From the NCBI GenBank assembly GCA_964652025.1, contig CAZYZX010000006.1, positions 1-64,000 on the forward strand: a stretch of DNA of 64,000 nt. Reading direction: 5' to 3'. The position numbers and the translations under genes were made by a program. The notes under the pieces were generated by a model, which saw nothing but the letters and a program-made list of their open reading frames with translations, did no database searches and was not told the DNA's origin. This stretch comes from JAEXOD01 sp964652025 (lineage in GTDB: Bacteria > Bacteroidota > Ignavibacteria > Ignavibacteriales > Melioribacteraceae). Shown in pieces: positions 17,488 through 26,900 of the stretch (position 1 is its first letter; each line of letters opens with the position of its first letter).

Positions 17488-20337
17488 ATGTTCAAACTAA
17501 TTAAATCTAAAATAAAGTATAAATTTGTAGTAACTTTTATTGCTATAAGTTTAATTCCATTAGTTATAATATCTTTTATAAACATCTATAACTCTAGAGA
17601 GAAATTAAAAGAAGAATCATTTAACAAATTAACTTTGGTTAAAGAGCTTAAAAAAGAACAGATTGAAAAATATTTTGATAACATTAATAAGCAAATTTTA
17701 ACTTTATCAGAAGATAAAATGATTGTTTCTGCAATGAGAGAATTTAACAGTTCTTTTCACAATTATTTATCAGAAAATAAAATTAATGATAATGACTTAA
17801 GCAATTTTGCTAATAATGTTAAAAAATATTATCAACAAGAGTTCCTGTTTAGGTTAAATAAAAACTTAGATAGTCCAGATAATATTGATAAATATTGGAG
17901 TAACGACCCTTATACAATAGCATTCCAAAATTTATATATTTATCAAAATTCTTATCCAACAGGAGAAAAGCTAAAACTGGATGCAGCAAGTGATGGAAGT
18001 ACTTACTCTAAAACGCATAGCGTTTATCATCCAATTATAAGAAATTTTTTAGAGAGGTTTGGATTTTATGATATTTTTTTAGTTGATATTAAAACCGGTC
18101 ATATAGTTTATACTGTTTTCAAAGAAGTAGATTTTAGTACAAGTCTTTTAACAGGTCCTTATAAAAATACAAAAATAGCAGAAGTGTTTAACCAAGCGAG
18201 TGAAGCAAACACACATGGGGAAGTATTTTTAAGTGATTTTGATATGTACGCACCATCATATAATGCGCCAGCTGCCTTTATTTCTACACCAATTTACGAT
18301 GGTAAAGAAAAAATAGGTGTATTAATATTTCAAATGCCAATAGATGAAATTAATAACATTATGTTAAGTGGCAAAAACTGGGAGAATATTGGGTTAGGTA
18401 AATCCGGTGAAACTTACTTAGTTGGGGAAGACCTAAAAATGCGAAGTAATTCTCGCTTTTTAATTGAAGATAAAGAGGGTTATTTAGCTGCACTAAAGAA
18501 AGCAGGAGTAGCACCCGATGTTTTAAAAAGGATTGAGTCCTTAAACACTTCAATTTTATTTCAGCCATGTGAAACTGAAACAGCTAAAAGAGCCCTTCAA
18601 GGAGAAAAAGGCACGGCAATAATTACTGATTATAGGGATGTTAATGTTTTAAGCGCATACATACCATTGAACTTAAAAGGGTTAAAGTGGGGATTATTAG
18701 CTGAGATTGATAAGGATGAAGCATTTAAAGCAGCTAATAATTTAACTTATTATAATCTATTAATTGTAATTTTAACTTCAGTTCTTGTATTTATGATGAG
18801 CATTAAAGTAGCAAAAATAATTTCTGCGCCAATAATAGAAATTTCCAATGCTGCACAGAAAATTGAACGTGGTGAAGAGGATGTAGTTCTAAAAGTTACG
18901 TCAAGTGATGAAATAGGGACTTTAGAAACAGCTTTTAATGCTATGGTTGAAAAATTAAATTTACAAATAAGTTATTTAGATAAAGTGCCAACTCCAATAA
19001 CAATAGTGGATAAAGATTTTGATATAGTTTATGCTAATAAAAAAGGAGCAGAACTTTTAGGAAAAACAACAAAAGATTTAATGGGTAAAAAGTGTTATGA
19101 TAACTTTAAAACGGGTATTTGCAATACAGATAGATGTGTAGTTGCTAAAGCAATAAAGGAAAAGAAAGTAACAAGTGATGAATCATCAATGAACATAAAT
19201 AATAGTGATATACCTATTTTATTAAGTGGAGCCGAAATTAAAAATAAGGCAGGTTTAACACTTGGAGGATTAGAATACATAACAGAAATAACTGAAATAA
19301 AAGAGAGAGAAAATTATTTAACAAGAAGCAGTGAAAAATTAATGCAAGCTATGGATAAATTTTCTGAAGGAGATTTAAATGTACAGGTTCAGCCAGAAAA
19401 GTTAGATGACCAAATGGGCAAGCTATACAAATTTTTTAATAATTCAGTTTTAAAGATAAAAAATATGATAATGGATGTTAACTTTGCAGTTTCTGATACA
19501 TTAAATTTAGTGCAAGATTTTTCAAATGCAGTAAATCACTTAGCGCATGGTGCAACTAAGCAAACAGAACAAACAACAGAAATTGCTGGTGCAATAGAAG
19601 AGATGTCTAAAACTATTATAGAAACTTCAAAGAACACAGCAAATGTTAGCTTGGAAGCAAAAAAATCTGGCGAGCATGCAAAAGAGGGTGGAGAAGTTGT
19701 AAATAGAACAATAGAAGGAATAAATAAAATATCACAAGTAATTCATTCGGCTGTAAATGTTGTGGATAGTTTGGGTAATAGTACCAAAAAAATAGGTGAA
19801 ATAACAAATGTGATAAATGATATAGCAGATCAAACAAATTTACTTGCATTAAATGCAGCAATAGAAGCAGCGCGAGCTGGTGAGCAAGGAAGAGGCTTTG
19901 CTGTTGTTGCTGATGAAGTAAGAAAGTTGGCAGAAAAAACTTCTAAAGCGACTAAAGAAATTTCGATTATGATAAATTCAATTCAATCTGAAGCAAACTT
20001 AGCTATTTCATCTATAAAAGAAGGATCAGTAGAAATTGAAAAAGGTGTTGTTTTGGCTAGAGAAGCGGGCAATTCCTTAACAAAAATTATAAATTCTTCA
20101 TCAAATTTGGTAGATTTAATAAATCAAGTTGCAGCCGCAAGTGAACAGCAATCTGCTGCTAGTGAGCAGATTAGTAAAAGTGTGGAAAATATTAGCGCGA
20201 TATCACAAGAATTTGCTGGTATATCACAAGAAATTAATAATTATACGAATAATTTAAATAATCTTATGGATAATTTAAGCAGATTGTTGGAAAACTTTAA
20301 AGTATCAGAGTCAAAATATCAACATTATCTTAATTAA
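17488..20337 (+). CDS. methyl-accepting chemotaxis protein with large extracytoplasmic sensor and PAS domain
   Basis: A 949-residue transmembrane chemoreceptor. TM1 is about residues 12-32; a long periplasmic, dCache-like region spans about 35-415; TM2 is about 421-441, followed by a HAMP domain (441-495, SAPIIEISNAAQKIERGEED). A PAS domain follows (about 498-610, TPITIVDKDFDIVYANKKGAELLG), which contains an unusual CNTDRC cysteine pair, and then a second linker. The signalling domain (about 650-930) carries the highly conserved hairpin tip from residue 777, with QTNLLALNAAIEAARAGEQG. It should control CheA in response to an external ligand and possibly redox state or a PAS cofactor. No other che genes are in the window. 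The SD AGGA overlaps an inverted repeat described separately. Confidence 0.9.
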   Translation: MFKLIKSKIKYKFVVTFIAISLIPLVIISFINIYNSREKLKEESFNKLTLVKELKKEQIEKYFDNINKQILTLSEDKMIVSAMREFNSSFHNYLSENKINDNDLSNFANNVKKYYQQEFLFRLNKNLDSPDNIDKYWSNDPYTIAFQNLYIYQNSYPTGEKLKLDAASDGSTYSKTHSVYHPIIRNFLERFGFYDIFLVDIKTGHIVYTVFKEVDFSTSLLTGPYKNTKIAEVFNQASEANTHGEVFLSDFDMYAPSYNAPAAFISTPIYDGKEKIGVLIFQMPIDEINNIMLSGKNWENIGLGKSGETYLVGEDLKMRSNSRFLIEDKEGYLAALKKAGVAPDVLKRIESLNTSILFQPCETETAKRALQGEKGTAIITDYRDVNVLSAYIPLNLKGLKWGLLAEIDKDEAFKAANNLTYYNLLIVILTSVLVFMMSIKVAKIISAPIIEISNAAQKIERGEEDVVLKVTSSDEIGTLETAFNAMVEKLNLQISYLDKVPTPITIVDKDFDIVYANKKGAELLGKTTKDLMGKKCYDNFKTGICNTDRCVVAKAIKEKKVTSDESSMNINNSDIPILLSGAEIKNKAGLTLGGLEYITEITEIKERENYLTRSSEKLMQAMDKFSEGDLNVQVQPEKLDDQMGKLYKFFNNSVLKIKNMIMDVNFAVSDTLNLVQDFSNAVNHLAHGATKQTEQTTEIAGAIEEMSKTIIETSKNTANVSLEAKKSGEHAKEGGEVVNRTIEGINKISQVIHSAVNVVDSLGNSTKKIGEITNVINDIADQTNLLALNAAIEAARAGEQGRGFAVVADEVRKLAEKTSKATKEISIMINSIQSEANLAISSIKEGSVEIEKGVVLAREAGNSLTKIINSSSNLVDLINQVAAASEQQSAASEQISKSVENISAISQEFAGISQEINNYTNNLNNLMDNLSRLLENFKVSESKYQHYLN

Positions 20338-20370
20338 TTTATTAAAATTTAGATAAAAACTTATAATATA

Positions 20371-20453
20371 AAAACCTTATTGTTTTTGCATAGATTTTAA
20401 ATTAAATAAATAAAAATTAAGAAATATGCAAAATTACAAATAAGGTTTTTTTT
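20371..20453 (+). terminator. long imperfect stem-loop, probable terminator of the chemoreceptor gene
   Basis: AAAACCTTATT plus TGCATA (20371-20392) is mirrored by TATGCA plus AATAAGGTTTT (20425-20449), with an internal bulge and a roughly 32-nt AT-rich loop, followed by T residues. The long loop is atypical for a simple terminator. Confidence 0.55.
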
Positions 20454-20570
20454 ATTTAAATTCAGCTAAAAAAATAATATAAAGATTAATATTAAAAGCG
20501 TATAAAACATTTGAATTATTGATTTTGATTAATTATTTTAAAGTATAAATTAATAAAATATAGAGTTGCA

Positions 20571-21692
20571 ATGAGAATAGGTATACCAAAAGAAACTGTA
20601 TTAGAAGAAAAAAGAGTTGCATTAGCCCCAGCCGGTGTAGATCAACTAGTAAAATCTGGTCATACAGTATTTATAGAAACTGGTGCAGGCTTAGCTAGCC
20701 ACTTTACAGATGAAGAATATCGTAAAGTAGGGGCAAATATTGTTTACACAGCAGAGGAAGTATTCCAAAGAAGTGAGTTAATTGCAAAGGTTGCACCACT
20801 ATCGGAAAAAGAAGTAGAGTTAATGCAGGAAGACCAAATTTTGTTTTCCTTTTTAAGATTAACTGCAACGCGTCAAAAAATTATTGATACATTAGTTTCT
20901 AAACGTGTTAATGTTATTGGTTATGAATTAATTGAAAAAGAAAATCAGCAACCTGTTTTGCATAGCATGAGTGAAATAGCAGGTCAATTATCGGTATTAA
21001 TTGCTGAAAGGTATTTATGCAGTGATATACCAAACACGCGGGGTCTATTATTAGGGGGTATAGCAGGTGTTGCTCCTGCTGCAATAGTTATTTTGGGCGC
21101 CGGTGTTGTTGGCTTTAATGCTGCAAGAGCTGCTGTTGGCAAAGGTGCACATGTTGTAATCTTAGATACTGATATTACCAAATTAAGGAATATTGAAAGC
21201 TATTTTAATAAAGGGGTTACAACTGTTGTTGCAAATCCTTACACAATAGCACGCGGTGTAAAATATGCAGATGTATTAATAGGGGCTATTCAAGTAAAAG
21301 GAAGTAAATCTGTAAATATTGTTACAGAGGAAATGGTAAAGACAATGAAACCGGGTTCTGTTATTATTGATGTTTCAATAGACCAAGGAGGCTGTATAGA
21401 AACAAGCCACCCCACAACTTTAAGCGACCCGATTTATGTTTTACACGATGTAATACATTATTGTGTGCCAAATATGCCTGCAATGGTTGCTCGCAGCGCA
21501 ACTTATGGTTTAAATAATTCTTCAATAGAGTATATTCTAAAAATTGCTGATAATGGTTTAACTAATTCATTATTAGAAGATAATGGATTATCTAAAGGCG
21601 TTGTTTTGTATAACGGAACATGTACAAACGAACTGCTTGCAGCAACATTTAATTTAGAATATAGAAGACTTCATATATTTTCAACTAATTAA
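20571..21692 (+). CDS. ald: alanine dehydrogenase-like (AlaDH/PNT family) oxidoreductase
   Basis: A 373-residue NAD-dependent dehydrogenase. The N-terminal domain begins IGIPKETVLEEKRVALAPAG, which holds the pyruvate-binding Arg and family Lys; IAKVAPL contains the second substrate Lys. The Rossmann motif is ILGAGVVGFNAARAA (about 179-193), and IDQGGCIETSHPTT near 273-286 carries the catalytic Asp. Alanine dehydrogenase interconverts L-alanine and pyruvate plus ammonia. The position of the usual catalytic His (FLHLA in classical enzymes) reads FLRLT, so the His is replaced by Arg. That is noteworthy but may be a lineage trait of Bacteroidota-type homologues. It is followed 8 nt later by a CoA-transferase gene, suggesting an amino-acid or organic-acid catabolic operon. 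Confidence 0.78.
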   Translation: MRIGIPKETVLEEKRVALAPAGVDQLVKSGHTVFIETGAGLASHFTDEEYRKVGANIVYTAEEVFQRSELIAKVAPLSEKEVELMQEDQILFSFLRLTATRQKIIDTLVSKRVNVIGYELIEKENQQPVLHSMSEIAGQLSVLIAERYLCSDIPNTRGLLLGGIAGVAPAAIVILGAGVVGFNAARAAVGKGAHVVILDTDITKLRNIESYFNKGVTTVVANPYTIARGVKYADVLIGAIQVKGSKSVNIVTEEMVKTMKPGSVIIDVSIDQGGCIETSHPTTLSDPIYVLHDVIHYCVPNMPAMVARSATYGLNNSSIEYILKIADNGLTNSLLEDNGLSKGVVLYNGTCTNELLAATFNLEYRRLHIFSTN

Positions 21693-21700
21693 GGTAAAAT

Positions 21701-23053
21701 ATGACAGACGAAATAACTAAAATAAAATTTTCAACTTTAGCACCATGGGTAAAAAAATACCAAGAAAAAGTAATCAGTTCTGATGAAGCTGCAAAATTTA
21801 TAAAATCCGGTGATAAAATTATAATACAACCCGGATGTGCAGCACCAATGGAATTGATAAGAGCAATGGTACGCAGAAAAGACGAATTAGAAAATGTAGA
21901 AATTTATCACATTTTAATAGTAGGGGATTTACCTTATTTACAGCCGGGAATGGAAAAACACTTTAAGCACAAAGCTTTTTTTATAGGTGGTAATGCGCGT
22001 AAAGCAATAAATGAAGGAAGAGCCGAATTTATACCTATATTTTTATCAGAAGTTACAATGTTATTTAAGCGTGGGGTTATACAAGCAGATGTTGCTTTGG
22101 TTAATGTTAGCCCCCCAGATGAACACGGATTTTGTAGCTATGGTATTGATGTTGGAAATATTAAAACACCAGCAGAAAAAGCTAAGCTTGTAATTGCGCA
22201 AGTAAATAGAAAAATGCCAAGAGGTTTAGGAAATAGTTTTATTCATATAAATAAGATTGATTATATTGTAGAGCATGACGAAGAATTGATGGAACTGCCA
22301 CAAGTTGACCCTGATACAACCCCAAATATGTTAGCAGCTTATGATAAAATTGGTGAACATATAGCCGGCTTAATTGACGATGGTAGCACTTTGCAAATGG
22401 GGATTGGTGCTATCCCGGATAACGTATTGAAATACTTAAAAAATCATAAAGATTTAGGTGTTCATACAGAAATGTTTTCTGATGGAATGATTGAATTAGT
22501 AGAAAGCGGTGTTATTAATGGAGAAAGAAAAACAATCCACCCTGGTAAAATAATAGCTGGTTTTGTTCTAGGAACAAGAAGATCTTATAATTTTTTAGAT
22601 AATAACCCAATATTTGAATTTCATCCACAGGAGTATGTTAACGATCCATTTGTAGTTGCGCAAAATTATAAAATGACAGCTATAAACTCTGCTATAGAAG
22701 TTGATTTAACAGGGCAAGTTTGTAGCGATTCTATAGGGACAAGATTTTTTAGCGGTATAGGTGGTCAAGTAGATTTTGTGAGAGGAGCTGCACGTAGTGA
22801 AGGTGGAAAACCAATTATTGCACTTCCTTCTACAACTAAAGATGAAAGCATATCTAGAATTAGTATGATGTTAAAGCCGGGAGCAGGTGTAGTAACTTCT
22901 AGAGGAGATGTTCACTATGTAGTAACAGAGTATGGTGTTGCTTATTTATTTGGAAAATCTATAAAAGAAAGAGCGCAAGCATTAATTAATATTGCTCATC
23001 CTAAATTTAGAGAAGAATTAAGTAGATACGCTAAAGAAACGTTTAAAATTTAG
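21701..23053 (+). CDS. acetyl-CoA hydrolase/transferase family protein, probably 4-hydroxybutyrate (or similar acid) CoA-transferase
   Basis: A 450-residue cytosolic CoA-transferase. The N-terminal DKIIIQPGCAAPMELIRAM, the oxyanion-loop QMGIGAIPDNVL (about 227-238) and the catalytic Glu E257 in GVHTEMFSDG are typical of the Cat/AbfT group, which moves CoA from acetyl-CoA to 4-hydroxybutyrate, butyrate, succinate or propionate. The VCSDSIGTRFFSGIGGQVDFVRGA segment supports the same group. It lies between an alanine dehydrogenase-like gene and a PPP-type phosphatase, with 8-nt and 1-nt gaps. In a fermenting or facultative cell it could take part in acid excretion or reactivation; the exact acid cannot be told. 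Confidence 0.82.
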   Translation: MTDEITKIKFSTLAPWVKKYQEKVISSDEAAKFIKSGDKIIIQPGCAAPMELIRAMVRRKDELENVEIYHILIVGDLPYLQPGMEKHFKHKAFFIGGNARKAINEGRAEFIPIFLSEVTMLFKRGVIQADVALVNVSPPDEHGFCSYGIDVGNIKTPAEKAKLVIAQVNRKMPRGLGNSFIHINKIDYIVEHDEELMELPQVDPDTTPNMLAAYDKIGEHIAGLIDDGSTLQMGIGAIPDNVLKYLKNHKDLGVHTEMFSDGMIELVESGVINGERKTIHPGKIIAGFVLGTRRSYNFLDNNPIFEFHPQEYVNDPFVVAQNYKMTAINSAIEVDLTGQVCSDSIGTRFFSGIGGQVDFVRGAARSEGGKPIIALPSTTKDESISRISMMLKPGAGVVTSRGDVHYVVTEYGVAYLFGKSIKERAQALINIAHPKFREELSRYAKETFKI

Positions 23054-23054
23054 T

Positions 23055-23756
23055 ATGGTTGCTGTTATTGGTGATATTCACGGTTGCTATTATACACTAT
23101 TAGAATTGTATAATTTAATAAAAAGGAAATATCCAAAGATAAAAATATTTGCTATTGGTGATCTTGTTGATAGAGGAAAGTATAGTTTTGAGACTGTAAA
23201 TTTTATACAAAACGAACATATATTATTTACCCCGGGTAATCATGATTATATGTTTGTTTCATATTTTAAGGAGCCGGGCAGTGCATTTGCCCGCTCTTGG
23301 ATGTTTAATGGTTATGAGGCAACATTAAAATCATATCAAATACATGCAGCACATTTAAATAATCATCTTAAGTTTTTACAATCAGCACCACTTTATTATA
23401 ATTTGCCCGATTGCTTTATTTCTCATGCAGGTATTTCGTCTATATATAACGAATATCTTACGGGTGATTTTGATAAAAATATGATGTTTTTAGAAAGTAT
23501 TATTTACGAAGATTATAAATTTGACCATGGTATTTTATGGACAAGGGAAGATTTAGCTAATATAGGTAAGTTGCAAATTGTAGGTCATACAAAATATGAT
23601 ATAGTAACATTTGACCCTATTAGTAATGTGCTTTATATTGATACCGGGGCAAGCATGGGATATAAATTAAGTGCTGTTATTATCAATAAACAAGAAGTTG
23701 TTGATATTTTAGATGTAAAAACAAATCCCCTTGATATTGAAGCTTCTATTTATTAA
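23055..23756 (+). CDS. PPP-family metallophosphoesterase (Ser/Thr phosphatase or Ap4A-hydrolase type)
   Basis: A 233-residue cytosolic phosphatase with the three PPP metal motifs in order: GDIHG (6-10), GDLVDRG (about 35-41) and GNHD (about 62-65), plus later H residues in ISHAG and IVGHTKYD. Size and motifs match bacterial phage-lambda-type protein phosphatases and symmetrical dinucleoside tetraphosphatases. It starts 1 nt after the CoA-transferase stop, so it is probably translated from the same mRNA. Substrate unknown. Confidence 0.82.
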   Translation: MVAVIGDIHGCYYTLLELYNLIKRKYPKIKIFAIGDLVDRGKYSFETVNFIQNEHILFTPGNHDYMFVSYFKEPGSAFARSWMFNGYEATLKSYQIHAAHLNNHLKFLQSAPLYYNLPDCFISHAGISSIYNEYLTGDFDKNMMFLESIIYEDYKFDHGILWTREDLANIGKLQIVGHTKYDIVTFDPISNVLYIDTGASMGYKLSAVIINKQEVVDILDVKTNPLDIEASIY

Positions 23757-23922
23757 TTTTATTTTGCTATTGAATTTATTAATAAAATTAAATAACTTAC
23801 ATTTCTAAATTTGGAGGCTTTATAAGAAGAATTTTTACTCTGTTATAATTAATTGCTTAGGTAGTATTATTAAAACTGTAGTTGGGGAATTAAAAAGTCT
23901 TTTTTTTCGAGTAATCTACTTT

Positions 23923-26900
23923 TTGTTAGTATTTATTTTTGTTTTTGTTTTTGTTGCTTTTAGTACTGAACAAAAAGAAGAAATAAATAAAGACATTTTA
24001 TTTGATACTTGTATTTTATTAATAAATAATATGCAAGATAATCTTGCACTAACTTCTTCCTCTGGAAACGAAGGAAAAATTGTATTATCTAAAAATGAAA
24101 GTTCAGATAATATAAATCATCAAGAAAGCGATTATGGTTTTTATCTTGATTCTATTGTAACAAAAAGTAGAAGAAAATTAATACAAGATTCTATAGCATT
24201 AGCAGACTCGTTAAAAAAACTATCTTGGAAAATAGATAGCACAGCTAGGTTAACTTATTTTAGATATAGTAGAAATGACGAGCCAAATCTATTTTTTAGA
24301 CCAAAAAAGCAATCATCCTTTTTTACTGAACCAAGCACTCAAAAGAAAAGAACGGTTGAATTAGATAGTACCGGGGAATATGTAGTTGTTAAAGAAGAAG
24401 TGGGGGGCTTATTAGTAAAACCAGAATTAAGGATACCATTAGAAGAATATGTAAAATTAAGGCAAGAAAGTTTAAATAGAGATTTATGGGAAGATATTGG
24501 ATATAAATATGAGCTAAAGGAAGGGAAAAAAGATTTAAGCCAATTAATTACAGATATAACAAATATAGATATACCTTTACCCAGCGTTTCTTTTTTAAGC
24601 ATATTTGGACCTCCAAAAATTAATCTTAAAATAAATGGTGCAGTAGATATACATGGTGCATGGAAAAGTGAAACAACAGAAGGCTTAACAGCAAGTAGAC
24701 TTGGTAATACAAGGAGTGAGCCAGATTTTAAGCAGACAGTACAGATTGGTGTTAATGGAACGATAGGTGATAAGCTAACGATATCGGCAGATTGGAACAC
24801 GGAAAGGACTTTTGAATATGAAAATATGCTTAAAATTAAATATACTGGTTATGAAGATGAAATAATACAAAGTGTAGAAGCTGGTAACGTTTCACTTCAA
24901 ACATCATCTTTAGTTGGTGGTAGTGAAGCTTTGTTTGGATTGAAGGCACAATTAAAATTTGGACCGCTAAGTTTAACGGCACTTGCTTCTCAAAAGAAAG
25001 GTGAAGTTCAAGAAATGTCTGTTAGTGGTGGTTCTAAAACAAGCCAGTTTGAAGTTAGAGCATACGAGTATTCTAAAAATCACTTCTTTATTCACCAAGA
25101 TTATGCCGATACTTCTGAAGCACTTAATATATTTTATAATTATTATGCAAATCCTACTCCTAAAATAAATGAACGTTATACCATTAGACAAATTGAAGTT
25201 TGGAAAACTATAACGGGATTGAAACAAAATAATGAAAGAAAAGCAAACGCGTTTATAGATTTGCCCCCTAGAACAAAAACAAGACTTTATGATAATAAGC
25301 AATTTAGAGATAGTACAATAGTACAAATACCAGGAGAAACTGAAATTAACAGACGTTTTGTTCTATTAACCGAAAATGTGGACTATACTTACAATGAATA
25401 TACGGGTTTTATATCATTAAAAACAGGTATTAACGAGTCTGACGCTATAGCGGTTGCTTTTAGATTAGAGGGGAACTCTTCGTCTGCAGATGATGATGAA
25501 TATTATGGGGAATTTTTATCTGAAACGCAACAAGATACTACTGCTTTGCTTGTATTAAAATTGGTAAAACCTGCAAATTTACAACCTGCATTTAAAAAAG
25601 CTTGGAAACTTCAGTTAAAAAATATCTATTCATTAAAAGGTAGAGATATTAAAAAAGAAGGGTTTAAGCTTGATATAAAGTATCAAATAGAAGGTCAAGA
25701 ACCTGTAAATGAATATAATGGTAAAAAGTTATTAAATGCTTTTGAATTAGATAAAACTGATGTTAACGCAACATCTTCAACGCCCGATGGTTTATTTGAT
25801 TTTTTCCCAGGTAGAACAATTTTACCTGCAAGTGGAGAAATTATATTTCCAAAACTTCAGCCATTTGGTGGTAATTTGCCAGGTAGTTTGCCAGCAGAGA
25901 TAAAATATCAATCTGTTTATGATACAACTGATGTTGCAGCAAAAAATGATAGATCTAAAGATAAGTTTATAATTACTGGTGAATACTCCGCCTCTGTATC
26001 TTCTACATATAATATTGGATTTAACGTTGTAGAAAATTCTGTTAAAGTATTATTAAATGGAAGAGAGTTATCTAATGGAAGTGATTACTCAGTAGACTAC
26101 AATACAGGTACAGTAACTATTAGAAATGATGCTGCTTTGGTACCGGGTGCAGATTTAAAGATCACATATGAGCAGAATGACCTATTTTCTTTGGCTTCTA
26201 AAACTTTAGTAGGTTTACGCGGTTTATATGAGTTTAGTAAACGTACAAAGTTAGGATTTTCGTTTTTAAATTTAAATCAACAAACTTTAAGTGATAAAGT
26301 TAGAATTGGTGAAGAGCCTTTAAATAACTCTATATTTGGGGCAGATTTTGAAACAAGTGCAGATTTGCCATTTATAACAAAAGCATTAGATAAGCTGTTT
26401 TCTACAAGTGCAATGTCATCTGTATCGTTTAAGGGTGAGTTTGCTTATATGCAACCAGACCCAAACACTAAAAAAAGCACAATAGCAAGTGATGGCGGTA
26501 AAAGTATTGCATATATAGATGATTTTGAAGGCTCTAAGAGAATAATTCCAATCGGTGTTTCTTACACGGCATGGAAAGATCTTTCACCACCAGATAACAT
26601 TGGACACTTTGGAGCATTACCAAAAAATGAGCTTATGAAATATAAAGCAAAAAGTTTTTGGTTTAATGTTATGCCAAGTGACGTTCGTGTAACAGATATT
26701 TGGCCCAATAAAAAAGCTTCTCGTAACGATATGCAGGTTACTGTATTAGATTATGTTTATAGACCTACTGAACGAGGAACCTACAATTATTTGCCAGATT
26801 TAACTACACCAAAAAATAATTGGGGTGGTATGATGAAGCTTTTATCTTCTACTGCAAACGATTTAGTAAAAGAAAATATAGAATATTTAGAGTTTTGGGT

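Noticed and set aside
20371..20453. Riboswitch upstream of the alanine dehydrogenase-like gene
   Set aside because: The long inverted repeat ends in T residues over 100 nt before the gene and follows the chemoreceptor stop; no conserved aptamer core is seen.
24339..24800. Minus-strand open frame of 153 codons inside sprA
   Set aside because: It is antisense to a clear SprA coding region and has no recognisable domain or ribosome-binding site.
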